From Streptococcus henryi DSM 19005 (GTDB lineage: Bacteria; Bacillota; Bacilli; Lactobacillales; Streptococcaceae), in the NCBI RefSeq assembly GCF_000376985.1, contig NZ_AQYA01000021.1, forward strand, positions 1-34,712: a stretch of 34,712 nt of DNA. Reading direction: 5' to 3'. A program made the position numbers and the translations under genes. This document shows, in pieces, positions 8,214 to 18,620 of this stretch. Under the pieces are notes generated by a model, which did not search any database, was not told the origin of the DNA, and was given only the letters and a program-made list of their open reading frames with translations. How positions within the stretch are numbered: the first letter of the stretch is position 1; each line of letters starts with the position of its first letter.

Positions 8214-8660
8214 CTACTTACCTTCCTTTTCAATTTCCGAAATCATGTCTATACGATTTTGGTGGCGTCCACCTTCAAATTCAGCATTGAGCCATTCATC
8301 AACAATCATTTTTGCTGTTTCAATTCCAATGACTCTCGATCCAAAAGCGATAATATTTGTATTGTTATGCTCTTTTGATAATTTAGCACTATATGGCTCA
8401 CTACATACACAGGCACGAATACCTTCGACTTTATTAGCAGCTAATGAAATCCCTACTCCTGTCCCACAAATTAAAATACCATAGTCAACAGCTTTAGAAA
8501 CGACAGCATCTGCAACTTGTCGACCATAAGTAGGATAATCACACCTTTCATTAGAATCCGTCCCAAAATTTATGATCTCGTAACCTTTACTTTCTAAATG
8601 TGCTTTGATTTCATTTTTCATATCCACAGCAACATGATCATTCCCAATTGCAATTTTCAT
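8214..8660 (-). CDS. rpiB: RpiB/LacAB-family sugar-phosphate isomerase (probable allose-6-phosphate isomerase)
   Basis: A 148-residue isomerase with the N-terminal MKIAIGNDHVAVDMK, the catalytic Cys in ILICGTGVGIS, and the CSEPYSAKLSKEHNNTNIIA phosphate and His region of RpiB. RpiB of E. coli also isomerises D-allose 6-phosphate to D-allulose 6-phosphate, which is the missing step between the kinase and epimerase genes downstream. The aspartate after GN in the first motif differs slightly from the common GCDHAA but keeps Asp and His. It follows the GH3 gene after a 57-bp gap that contains a hairpin, so its expression may be tuned separately from the transport genes. Family certain; substrate inferred from context. 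Confidence 0.8.
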   Translation of the reverse strand: MKIAIGNDHVAVDMKNEIKAHLESKGYEIINFGTDSNERCDYPTYGRQVADAVVSKAVDYGILICGTGVGISLAANKVEGIRACVCSEPYSAKLSKEHNNTNIIAFGSRVIGIETAKMIVDEWLNAEFEGGRHQNRIDMISEIEKEGK

Positions 8661-8683
8661 TTTAAATATCCTTTCTCAATTTC

Positions 8684-8714
8684 TAAAACCCACTAACTTT
8701 AATTGTGGGTTTTA
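8684..8714 (-). terminator. Hairpin between the GH3 gene and rpiB (possible attenuator or processing stem)
   Basis: Arms TAAAACCCAC and GTGGGTTTTA (8684-8693, 8705-8714) pair perfectly across an 11-base loop. On the minus strand the stem is followed by only a short T run within its own arm, so full termination is unlikely. It lies inside the operon and would reduce or stabilise transcripts for the downstream genes. Confidence 0.45.
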
Positions 8715-8717
8715 GTA

Positions 8718-10925
8718 TTAAATCAATGTAAAATCAGCTTCTAAATATTCTTGACTAGAGTGACCTACAAACACTCTAAAGTCTCCTTTTTCAGATTGAT
8801 AACAGAGATTTTTATCATAAAACCTCAGCATCTCTTCGTTAACTTCAAATATAACTTTCTTTATTTCACCCGGCTGTAAAAAAACTCGTTTGAATCCTTT
8901 TAATTCCTTAACAGGTCGTACGACACTTCCAATCTTATCTTGTATATACAGTTGCACTGTCTCAATTCCTGCTTTAGAACCACTATTTTGGATATCTACA
9001 GATATTGTTATGGTAGTTTCATCATTCAAAATTTCCGAACTTAATGATAAATTAGCATATTCATATTTTGTATACGATAATCCATATCCAAATGGATATA
9101 GTGGCCCATTAGGAGCATCCAAATATCTTGATAAGAAGCGATCACTATGTTGCGAAGTCGAAATAGGACGGCCAGTATTAAATGAATTGTAATAAAGTGG
9201 TACTTGTCCAACTGAATAGGGAAAACTCATTGTTAAACGACCACTAGGATTAAATTTTCCTGTTAAAACATCTACAATCGCCTGCCCTCCCTCACTTCCA
9301 GGAAACCATACTTGAAGAATTGCATCAACCTGTTTTTCGATATTAGTAAGGACAAGTGGTCTACCGCTAAACAAAACCAGCACAATTGGTTTTCCGGTTT
9401 TTGCAACTGTGTCAAGTAACTTTTTCTGTACTCTAGGTAACTCTAATTCAGTCCTACTTCCAGCTTCTCCACTTTGCAACATATGTTCACCCAGTGCCAG
9501 TACAACAAGATCGGATTGCTCTACAAGTTTCACAGCTTGTAAAGTCTGTTGCTCCATGTCTAATGTACTTTCATTACTAGGATTCAGCATCTTGCCAAAA
9601 CTTCCCAGAATAGAGTAATCTTCTAAATAATCACATCCCTTAGCAAACTTTATGTTATGCGTATCTAATTTTTCAAAAGCATCTTGAATACTTGTAAACT
9701 CATCCTGCTTGCCATGAAAAGACCACATACCGACAATTGATTTACTATTTGTATATGGACCAATGACTGCAATCTTTGATTTCTTCACATCTAACGGTAA
9801 AATATTGTTTTCGTTTTTCAAAAGAACTATTGATTCACGAGAAGCTTGTAATGCCTTGGTTCGAGATTCATCTGTATGCATAAATTTTTCTTCATTTATG
9901 CTTGCTCCTCTATAAGGATTTTCAAATAGTCCCAACTCATTTTTCAGGCACAAAATTCTCCATGCTGCTTGATTGATAAGCTCATTATCTATTTTTCCTT
10001 CTCTAACCAGAGGTTCCAATTGATTAGCATAGCAGGATGTCTTCATATCGATATCAACTGTCGCATTAATTGCTAATTGAGCCGCCTCTTTCTCATCTTG
10101 AGCTACGCCATGGGCAATCAATTCGTGAATTGCAGCATAATCTGTAATAATAACGCCATCAAATCCCCATTCCTTTCGAAGAATCTCATCCAGTAGCCAT
10201 TTATTGGCTGTTGCGGGAATACCATCTAAAGTATTAAATGAAGTCATTACTAACTTACTTCCTGCCTCAACTGCTGCTTTATAAGAAGGAAGATAATCTT
10301 GTCGTAATCTCCGCTCTGACATATCAACAGTGTTATATTCTCTACCGCCTTCAGTAGCGCCATAAGCTGCAAAATGCTTTACACATGTCGCTACATTGTT
10401 TACTGTTAAGTTCCCTTGAAAACCTTTTATAACTGCTGCAGCAAACTGACTATTTAGAAACGGATCCTCTCCAGTAGATTCTAAACAGCGCCCCCACCTA
10501 GGATCTCTTACCAAATCAACCATTGGAGAAAATGTTACATCTATGCCTGCCTTACTCGCTTCCATTCCAATATTGTTATAATTTTCTTGAATTAGCTCTG
10601 GATTCCAAGTAGCTCCTTGGCCAAGTGGAATTGGCAAAATTGTCCGATAACCATAAACAATATCGCCCATAAATAAGAGAGGGATTTTATGTTGTGAGCG
10701 TTCTAAATAGGATTTTTGAATAGAAATGACTGATTTAGCCCCCGCTACATTTAACACTGACCCTGCTAAAGAAACCATCTCTGGGTGGATGCCCATTTTT
10801 TTTGCTGGGCCTGTACTAACCTCATCTACTGAACCAAAAAACTCACCTGATAATTGAACTAATTGTCCGATTTTTTCCTTCAAAGTCAAGCTTTGAAATA
10901 ATTTCTGTAACTCTTTTTCTTTCAT
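8718..10925 (-). CDS. Glycoside hydrolase family 3 beta-glucosidase (BglX-like)
   Basis: A 735-residue GH3 enzyme without a signal peptide. The N-terminal barrel contains FMGDIVYGYRTILPIPLGQG, the substrate-binding KHFAAYGATEGG and the nucleophile Asp near residue 262 in GVIITDYAAIHEL. The alpha/beta sandwich domain follows (LALGEHMLQSGEAGSRTELE, then VWFPGSEGGQAIVDVLTG) and a C-terminal FnIII-like domain closes the protein. It hydrolyses unphosphorylated beta-glycosides, in contrast to the GH1 enzyme upstream, so the locus handles both phosphorylated and free glycosides. It follows EIIC by 26 bp in the same operon. Release of a free hexose for the ROK kinase would fit well. Confidence 0.9.
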   Translation of the reverse strand: MKEKELQKLFQSLTLKEKIGQLVQLSGEFFGSVDEVSTGPAKKMGIHPEMVSLAGSVLNVAGAKSVISIQKSYLERSQHKIPLLFMGDIVYGYRTILPIPLGQGATWNPELIQENYNNIGMEASKAGIDVTFSPMVDLVRDPRWGRCLESTGEDPFLNSQFAAAVIKGFQGNLTVNNVATCVKHFAAYGATEGGREYNTVDMSERRLRQDYLPSYKAAVEAGSKLVMTSFNTLDGIPATANKWLLDEILRKEWGFDGVIITDYAAIHELIAHGVAQDEKEAAQLAINATVDIDMKTSCYANQLEPLVREGKIDNELINQAAWRILCLKNELGLFENPYRGASINEEKFMHTDESRTKALQASRESIVLLKNENNILPLDVKKSKIAVIGPYTNSKSIVGMWSFHGKQDEFTSIQDAFEKLDTHNIKFAKGCDYLEDYSILGSFGKMLNPSNESTLDMEQQTLQAVKLVEQSDLVVLALGEHMLQSGEAGSRTELELPRVQKKLLDTVAKTGKPIVLVLFSGRPLVLTNIEKQVDAILQVWFPGSEGGQAIVDVLTGKFNPSGRLTMSFPYSVGQVPLYYNSFNTGRPISTSQHSDRFLSRYLDAPNGPLYPFGYGLSYTKYEYANLSLSSEILNDETTITISVDIQNSGSKAGIETVQLYIQDKIGSVVRPVKELKGFKRVFLQPGEIKKVIFEVNEEMLRFYDKNLCYQSEKGDFRVFVGHSSQEYLEADFTLI

Positions 10926-10951
10926 TGTTAGCTCGCTTATTTATTTTTTAG

Positions 10952-12214
10952 TTAGTGTTCCATTTCTTGGTCAAGAGCTTGTTTATCTGCAATTTTAAAG
11001 AATGGATACCACAGAACCACCCAAAAAGCGATTAGGACAACTTGAAAAATTGCAATTTTCCAACCGCCAGCCATCAATCCTTGTACAATAATAGGTGTCC
11101 CTTGAGGGGTAGAAATCCCTGATAACCGTGGTAAAATACCAACCAATGTAGCCAAATAACTAACAACAAGTGATAATGCACTTCCTCCAATAAATGGGAT
11201 TGCGAAAATAGGGTTAAATACCAGAGGACCACCAAAAATCAGAGGTTCTGTAATTCCAAAAAAAGCGGGTACAATAGAGAGCTTTCCTAATGTCTTATAA
11301 CGAGTACTTTTTGCAAATAGCATAAGAAGTGCCAATCCTAAAGCAGTACCGCCATGTGTATATACTGAATAAAACATAAAGCCAACAATGTTAGGTAGAG
11401 CTTCTCCTGCTGAATAAGCATTTAACTGTGTCGCATCCATTGCCATCCAAATTGGCATCATCACACTCAAAACCACCATAGTACCATGAATCCCAAAGAA
11501 CCAAAAGACTTGGCTAATTAAGGAAACAAATAATAATGCCCAGATGTTACCTCCCAAACCTTGTAAAGGAATTTGAAGCAATGTGTAAATCATTTGGTGG
11601 AAACTACCAAACGGCGTGCTAGCAAAAATTCCAGCAATCACAGTAAAAATTCCAATAATGATAAAACCTGGAACTAAAGCAGCAAAAGACTCTTTAATAA
11701 ATGGTGGTACAGAATCAGGCATTTTGATTGTCCACCCTTTATCTGTAATCCAGATAAAAAGTCTTCCTACAATAAATGCAACTATGATTGCTGCAAACAT
11801 TCCGGCAGCCCCCAACCAAGTCATCGGTATATTAAACGCCAAACCAAAAGCTGATTCAGCTGGTTCAACTGGAGTGATAATCATAAAGGAAACAACTGAT
11901 AGTATTGCTGCTGTAAGCCCTTTCTTATCAAATGATTCTACTAAACTATAAGTAATTGAAAAAACAAATAAAATAGCTAAAAAATTAGTTGTAAAAGTGA
12001 TGGGAAGTTGAATAATATCTGCTAATCCTGACTTATTCAAAAATTCTTGGTAAACAGGAATCGGTAATTGTTTAATAAGTGCTGTAAGAGAACCTGCAAT
12101 AGTAGCGGGTAGGGCAGCCATCATGCCATTCATAATAGCTTTAAGGTATCTATTTGAAGAAATCTTAGTAACAATAGGTTGATATTTTGCTTGTACTGCC
12201 TGTAAATTCATCAT
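10952..12214 (-). CDS. PTS EIIC permease, lactose/cellobiose family
   Basis: A 420-residue polytopic membrane protein with about ten hydrophobic helices. The N-terminus NLQAVQAKYQPIVTKISSNR precedes the first helix as in CelB-type EIIC. Typical motifs are GALTALIKQLPIPV-like after helix one, FGIHGTMVVLSVMMPIW in the middle, and the signature FFGITEPLIFGGPLVFNP. It transports the sugar while the EIIB protein phosphorylates it. AAGGAG lies 8 bases before an ATGATG start. It ends 26 bp before the GH3 gene and starts 7 bp after EIIB, so it is in the same transcript. Substrate unknown; a beta-linked disaccharide or aryl glycoside is likely. Confidence 0.9.
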   Translation of the reverse strand: MMNLQAVQAKYQPIVTKISSNRYLKAIMNGMMAALPATIAGSLTALIKQLPIPVYQEFLNKSGLADIIQLPITFTTNFLAILFVFSITYSLVESFDKKGLTAAILSVVSFMIITPVEPAESAFGLAFNIPMTWLGAAGMFAAIIVAFIVGRLFIWITDKGWTIKMPDSVPPFIKESFAALVPGFIIIGIFTVIAGIFASTPFGSFHQMIYTLLQIPLQGLGGNIWALLFVSLISQVFWFFGIHGTMVVLSVMMPIWMAMDATQLNAYSAGEALPNIVGFMFYSVYTHGGTALGLALLMLFAKSTRYKTLGKLSIVPAFFGITEPLIFGGPLVFNPIFAIPFIGGSALSLVVSYLATLVGILPRLSGISTPQGTPIIVQGLMAGGWKIAIFQVVLIAFWVVLWYPFFKIADKQALDQEMEH

Positions 12215-12221
12215 TTTCTCC

Positions 12222-12521
12222 TTATAATTTTAAAGCATCGTCTAATACTTTAGACCCATTCATCATTCCATAGTCCATCATATCTATGACAGCAATTTTC
12301 ATCCCTGTTGGCTCATATTTTGTTTTAAAAGTATCATAGACATATCCCATTTGTGGACCGATTAATAAAATATCTGTTTTTCCCTCAAATTTTTCAAATG
12401 CTGCTTCTGCCATTGCACGAATCTCTATATCAATATTTTTTTGAGTTGCTGATTCTTTCATTTTTTGCATAAGCATAGAAGTTGACATTCCTCCAGCACA
12501 TACTAACGTAATATTAATCAT
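12222..12521 (-). CDS. PTS EIIB subunit, lactose/cellobiose family
   Basis: A 99-residue EIIB. The phospho-accepting Cys is residue 8 in MINITLVCAGGMSTSMLMQK. The start is set at the ATG at 12521 because AGGAG lies just upstream and the motif then begins at the usual position; a longer frame exists but would add thirteen unusual residues. The start overlaps the end of the EIIA gene by 8 bp, which implies translational coupling. It relays phosphate from EIIA to the sugar on EIIC. Its position between EIIA and EIIC is standard for this family. Confidence 0.9.
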   Translation of the reverse strand: MINITLVCAGGMSTSMLMQKMKESATQKNIDIEIRAMAEAAFEKFEGKTDILLIGPQMGYVYDTFKTKYEPTGMKIAVIDMMDYGMMNGSKVLDDALKL

Positions 12522-12834
12522 GATTATTCTCCTTATTTTTATATAAATCGACAATTTCAATAGCTAAATCCTTAACAGTTATAGCATTCATCAGATGGTC
12601 TTGTGCATGAATCATCAATAAAGTAATTTCTGTTTTTTCACCAGATGCTTCTTTAGTTAATAATTCCGTTTGACCATGGTGCGCCTTAAGTAAAAAGTCA
12701 TTACACTCTAACAATTTTTGACTAGCCTCATCAAAATTACCTTTCTTAGCCGCATAAATAGCTTGCATTGCTAAACTTCTGGCATTTCCACCATTAACAA
12801 TCAAGCTCATAATCATCTCGGTTTGTTTATCCAT
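12514..12834 (-). CDS. PTS EIIA subunit, lactose/cellobiose family
   Basis: A 106-residue helical EIIA, first gene of the sugar operon. The active-site His is residue 76 in MIHAQDHLMNA, the invariant lactose/cellobiose EIIA signature; the N-terminal GGNARSLAMQAI segment also fits. A strong AGGAGG ribosome site lies before the ATG at 12834. Upstream at 12870-12875 is a -10-like TATGAT without a good -35, and a palindrome centred 46 bp from it, which together suggest dependence on the activator encoded at 14785-16647. Confidence 0.92.
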   Translation of the reverse strand: MDKQTEMIMSLIVNGGNARSLAMQAIYAAKKGNFDEASQKLLECNDFLLKAHHGQTELLTKEASGEKTEITLLMIHAQDHLMNAITVKDLAIEIVDLYKNKENNHD

Positions 12835-12869
12835 TTTTTCCTCCTACTGTGTTTTCTGTTTACACTTAT

Positions 12870-12875
12870 ATCATA
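12870..12875 (-). promoter_or_regulatory. -10 box of the PTS operon promoter
   Basis: The minus strand reads TATGAT, preceded by GT as in the GTTATGATA context. The region 17 bp upstream (TGGAGT) is a poor -35, as expected for an activator-dependent promoter. The matching regulator promoter reads GTTATAATA at the same distance from its palindrome. Confidence 0.55.
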
Positions 12876-12908
12876 ACTTTTGTTTCATAATAACTCCATA
12901 ACAAAAAA

Positions 12909-12928
12909 TACCGTTTTTATTACGGTAA
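12909..12928. promoter_or_regulatory. Palindromic operator upstream of the PTS operon
   Basis: The plus strand reads TACCGTTTTTATTACGGTAA, with TACCGT and ACGGTA as inverted arms. A close copy occurs at 16729-16748 upstream of the PRD regulator. In both places the centre lies 46 bp from the centre of the -10 box, on the same side. This is the best candidate for the binding site of the PRD-type activator. Confidence 0.65.
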
Positions 12929-12961
12929 TTATTGATGAACTTTTTATAGTGAATTGAAAAA

Positions 12962-12992
12962 GAAAAAGATTGAAATTGATTCAACCTTTTTT
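12962..12992 (-). terminator. Terminator after the GH1 gene
   Basis: On the minus strand GGTTGAA and TTCAATC form a stem (one G-U pair) over a short loop, followed by TTTTTCTTTTT. It lies 65 bp beyond the GH1 stop and before the PTS promoter, so GH1 is transcribed separately from the PTS operon. Confidence 0.65.
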
Positions 12993-13056
12993 GTTTGGTA
13001 CTTTTTAATCTAATTTAAAGTATTTTACTCCCTGAAAGTATATTAGATATATATTA

Positions 13057-14658
<1,602 letters not shown>

Positions 14659-14784
14659 TTATTGAGACTTATAAGCATAGTTTACTTTTGTTTTCACTCC
14701 CCAATGTCATATATATAACGCAGAAAATGAAATTTCTTAATTGATTTTTATTACTAAAGTAAGACTACTGCGTGAATAATGTTT

Positions 14785-16647
14785 TTAATCCAAGATACTT
14801 AATAAAGTTTCAAAATTTGGATGCTTAATCAATGTTTGTATTGCTTTTTGATTAAAAAAGAGACTACTGGTTTTTTCATAAAATTTTTCAAGATGAGAAT
14901 CTTCTTGAGAGCCTATCGCCAATAAAAATACAACTTGTACATGGTGATTTTTCCACATTATTGGTTTTTCCAGAACTGCTACTGTAACAAAACTAGTTTT
15001 AGTCAAAATCTTATAAGGATGAGGAAGTGCAACTAAATTACCAAAATCAGTTTGACCTAATTCCTCTCTTTTCATAACTGCTTCATAAAATCCATATGGT
15101 AATAGGTCATAACGATCTATATGGTCACACATTTTTTTTATTGCTTCCTCACGTGTCTCTGCTTTTAGATTTGGAATAAAAAGGTTTGTTGAATAGTAGT
15201 TCAGTAATTTGCTACTACTACTTTCAAACAACTCCTGATAAGTTAAAATATCCTTTGTATCAATAATTAAATTGATTTCGTATATTGGAACAGCATACTT
15301 GTGTTTCAACGGCACTGTTGTAAAGATATAATCAATTTTCTTACCTTTGAAATCAAATAAATCTAACTCCGCAACGCTACAGTCATAGATATCATTCAGA
15401 TAGGCTCCAAAGGCTTGTTTATATTTAAACTTAAACAATTGAGAGCTACTTGTTCCAGATACACATACTAATACAATATTTTTCTTCTCAATCTGTCTAG
15501 CTCTTTTTTCTGTCGCTAATGCAAAAATTAAAGCAATATAAGCTACTTCATCCTCAGGAATTTCTTTGCGATAATATTCACTTAAACTTGTACAAGCTGA
15601 CATAGCCAAAGTGAACGGGTAGGTATACTCTTTTTTTATAACTTCAAGTAACGGATTAGTAATAGGAATATTATATCGTAGACGAATATCCATCGGTACT
15701 AAATGCTGATTGAGGGACATTCTTAACTCTAAGTTATTTCGAAAATTTATTGAAAAAGTATCATATACTCGTGTTAGCATTTTAAAAACCAACTCATCAA
15801 TTTTGCCAGTAATCACAAAATTTGGGCCATATTGACTATAAGAGTCCGAAGAGAGTTGAGAACTAAAATGTATTGCCAAAAAAAGTCTCTCAGTATCACT
15901 TAAAATGATATTGAATTCTGTTTCAATATTTTCACAATAGTTGTTAACAATAAATTGAGTTGCCTCACTTATATCTTTACTCTGGATGTCAGAACTATCC
16001 AAAGGGTGGCCTCTCTTAATTCGTTCAAGACTTACTATTACGTACTTAATAAAATTGTCTAAAGAAATTTCAGACATGTTCACTTTATGTTTTTGATTTC
16101 CTAAAATAATCATATTTGCAAGCCACTGCTCTTTTTCAGTACTATTTCTCCTAACATAGAGATTGTTAACAATACAAGTTCTCTTATCAAATTCATTACC
16201 AATTACTTTTATCCCATAATTAGGCTTTCTATCTATAGATAAGTCATAGGAACTTAAAATTTCTTCAACTCGTTTTACATTTGTGAATAAAGTTTGCCTT
16301 GATACAAATAATTCTTCAGCAATATCATCTAATTTTAGATATTTATCTGATGCTAGTAGCTTTTCAAGTAAAAAATTTTGTCTCTCTTCAATGCCATCAG
16401 GTACTTCTTGAACAGTTATTTGCTCTGTTAAATTCAAAAACGCCTGCTCATTTATGATATTCAATTGGTATCCTAAATGGCGTTTTGAAATAACCTCAGC
16501 ACCATTTGTTTCCAAAATACTGTTTAACTCTTTCATACGAGTTCGTATAGTTTTCTCACTAACTCCTAATTTATTAGCCAACTCTTGTGAGGTATAAAAA
16601 GAATCTGTTGGAAGTATACTTAATAATTCAAATAATTTATGAGTCAT
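14785..16647 (-). CDS. PRD-domain transcriptional activator with EIIB and EIIA domains (BglG/MtlR/LicR type)
   Basis: A 620-residue PTS-controlled regulator. Two N-terminal helix-turn-helix segments (YTSQELANKLGVSEKTIRTR near residue 20 and LDDIAEELFVSRQTLF near 105) are followed by two PRDs (first with ERIKRGHPLD and FLAIHFSSQL, second with HLVPMDIRLRYNIP), an EIIB-like domain with Cys in VLVCVSGTSSSQL, and a mannitol/fructose-type EIIA domain with the phosphorylatable His in VALPHPYK. Such proteins are activated or silenced through phosphorylation by the PTS. It is the natural regulator of the downstream sugar genes and probably of itself, since its promoter carries the same palindrome as the PTS operon. 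Confidence 0.9.
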   Translation of the reverse strand: MTHKLFELLSILPTDSFYTSQELANKLGVSEKTIRTRMKELNSILETNGAEVISKRHLGYQLNIINEQAFLNLTEQITVQEVPDGIEERQNFLLEKLLASDKYLKLDDIAEELFVSRQTLFTNVKRVEEILSSYDLSIDRKPNYGIKVIGNEFDKRTCIVNNLYVRRNSTEKEQWLANMIILGNQKHKVNMSEISLDNFIKYVIVSLERIKRGHPLDSSDIQSKDISEATQFIVNNYCENIETEFNIILSDTERLFLAIHFSSQLSSDSYSQYGPNFVITGKIDELVFKMLTRVYDTFSINFRNNLELRMSLNQHLVPMDIRLRYNIPITNPLLEVIKKEYTYPFTLAMSACTSLSEYYRKEIPEDEVAYIALIFALATEKRARQIEKKNIVLVCVSGTSSSQLFKFKYKQAFGAYLNDIYDCSVAELDLFDFKGKKIDYIFTTVPLKHKYAVPIYEINLIIDTKDILTYQELFESSSSKLLNYYSTNLFIPNLKAETREEAIKKMCDHIDRYDLLPYGFYEAVMKREELGQTDFGNLVALPHPYKILTKTSFVTVAVLEKPIMWKNHHVQVVFLLAIGSQEDSHLEKFYEKTSSLFFNQKAIQTLIKHPNFETLLSILD

Positions 16648-16689
16648 TTTTTAGCCTTTCTAGCAATTAGATAAACTAATCTCAACTTT

Positions 16690-16695
16690 ATTATA
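16690..16695 (-). promoter_or_regulatory. -10 box of the PRD regulator gene
   Basis: The minus strand reads TATAAT in the context TTGTTATAATAAAG, 43 bp before the start codon. No good -35 lies 17 bp upstream. The palindrome at 16729-16748 is centred 46 bp further up, exactly as at the PTS operon. Confidence 0.6.
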
Positions 16696-16728
16696 ACAAT
16701 AAAAAATACGATTATCTAGAAAGTTTTT

Positions 16729-16748
16729 TTCCGTTATATTAACGGTAA
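16729..16748. promoter_or_regulatory. Palindromic operator upstream of the PRD regulator
   Basis: The plus strand reads TTCCGTTATATTAACGGTAA; CCGTTA and TAACGG are perfect inverted arms around TAT. It shares most positions with the site at 12909-12928 (TACCGTTTTTATTACGGTAA). It abuts the end of the mobilisation gene, so the sugar locus seems to begin here. Confidence 0.65.
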
Positions 16749-16751
16749 AAA

Positions 16752-18620
16752 CTATAATTCCAATCTTCCCTTACTCTCTGTTACTCTATTTTGTGACTTT
16801 TTAAAGTTAAGCAAAGCCTCAAATGTTTCCAACTTTCTAGCTAATCCTTCATACTCATCAAGATAATAACCTAGCTCCTCTTGCAGCACTCTTATTTCTT
16901 CGGTCACTTGTTCTACTGTAATTGATTCTGTCAGGTTCATTTTGGAAAAATCATACCTTGCTAATTTTCGACTATTCGGATCTTCACTCTTTAAGTTGAC
17001 AAGCACTTCCGCCATCTTGTTTAAGGTGGTGATTTTTTCTTGTGCTTCTTCCAGTTTCATATCAAGTTCTGCAATTTCTAGTAAAAACTCATCTTTGATC
17101 TCTTGGTATTGTTTGTTCGTCTTAGACAATTCAATCATAAGATTAATTTCAGAAATCTTCTCTTGAAGACTTTTTAAAGTTGCTCTTCTGTATGGTATCA
17201 TCCGACTATCGTTGGTTAGCTGTCTAATCAAGGTTCGCCCTTTAATATACTGATTCTTATCCGAATATTCCTTGTTATAGACAAAATATGAGGTTGTCTC
17301 ACGGATATAGACTTTATATTTTGTCCGATTCTCTTCTTCAAGAATATCTAATTGATAGTTGGGAATGAATATAAGACCGCTCTGTTTGACACCGAAAGAC
17401 ACCTTGATATAGACGCCCTTATCAACTAGCTTCTCTATTTGGTGCTCTGCAAGTTCCACTTCAAATTCGTGAACGGCATCTCGCTTCTTCTTAAATTCCT
17501 CAAAGGCTTCCTCAATTTCTTCAGTGGCTACCTTGTCCTTATCTCGTTCTTCTTGAAAAGCATGGTACTGCTCCTGCAAATTCTCTAATCCTTCTGAATC
17601 ACCGACTTCCCTATTTTGAAAGTAATCTTGAAAAAAATTGACATCATATAATTTCTTCTCACTTATTTTTTTATGACTCAGACTGAATTGCTTTCCATTT
17701 TCTTCAAGTATAAAGATTACATTTTTTTGTTTTAAGTCAATGGTTAGATTCAATTCTTTTGCTTTTGTTAGTAACTCTTCTAAAGAATTGACACGGTCCA
17801 ACAAAAATTCTAAACTACTTTCAATCTCTTGCTTGGCAAAATGTGTACGAAAAAATTCTTCATCATATAAATCTCTTTTACTGAGTTGGCGTCCTCGAAT
17901 TGGTTTTGTCATTGCTCTATCTGTCATCATGAATCGACTATGTTTCTGACTAAAATCAATATGAACATGTAACTGCACCGCTTTTTCTAAAAAATCATCA
18001 AAGGACTTTGACTGCTGCATCAAAAAATAAAGACGTTGCTTTAATTCAAATTTATGACTAGACTGCCTATATTTTTGATAGTCACGGTAGGAGTACCGCT
18101 TCTCGATAATTTTTGCCCCCGCCATTTTAGAAATACGGTCTGAAATCATACGAAGGTTTCGTTCCAAGGCATAATTCCATATCAACTTTTTATCTGAATT
18201 ACTGTCTATGGCATTGATTAAGATATGGTTGTGGACATGATCTTTGTCTGTATGGGTTGCCACGATAAATTTAAAGCGACCTCCAGTCAATTCCATCATA
18301 GTCTCATAACCAATGCGGTTAATTTCTTCAGGTGTCAGATTATCTTCAGGAGAAAATGATTGAATGAGGTGATGGGCATGAATATTTTATTGGTGTTTTT
18401 CCTGTCGGTCATTTCTGGATTCATACAACTTGTCGTTATTGGTAAAGTTGACATTGTACATTTCTACCATTTCTTCATAGCTAGGAAAGTCTAAGTAATT
18501 GCTCATGCCAAAATCAGATACCAATTTCAAATTGTCCGTTTTATCGGGATTGAGGATATACTTAATCAAACGCCTACGATATTTTTTTCCGTGCGTCGCA
18601 AAGTGTTTAGTGACTACCAT
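16752..18620 (-). pseudogene. Relaxase (VirD2/MobA-type mobilisation nuclease) with one in-frame stop
   Basis: The frame from 18620 to 16752 encodes a 622-codon relaxase interrupted only by TAA at 18389-18387. Before the stop lies the presumed catalytic Tyr in RRLIKYILNPDKTDN; directly after it the frame continues NIHAHHLIQSFSPEDNLTPE and later DKDHVHNHILINAI, the metal-binding HxH motif of these nucleases. The C-terminal half is long, charged and coiled-coil-like. The enzyme should nick oriT and pilot DNA transfer, but the stop separates the Tyr from the His motifs, so the product is probably inactive without readthrough. The rest of the frame is intact, suggesting a recent mutation. The start overlaps the end of the MobC-like gene by 14 bp. 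Confidence 0.85.

Noticed and set aside
12851..12868. TGTAAACAGAAAACA near the PTS promoter as a possible cre site
   Set aside because: The central CG and several conserved positions are missing, so catabolite control through this sequence is not supported.
18387..18620. Treating the 77-codon frame as an independent small protein
   Set aside because: The frame continues in register past a single TAA into the rest of the relaxase, so it is the 5' part of one broken gene.
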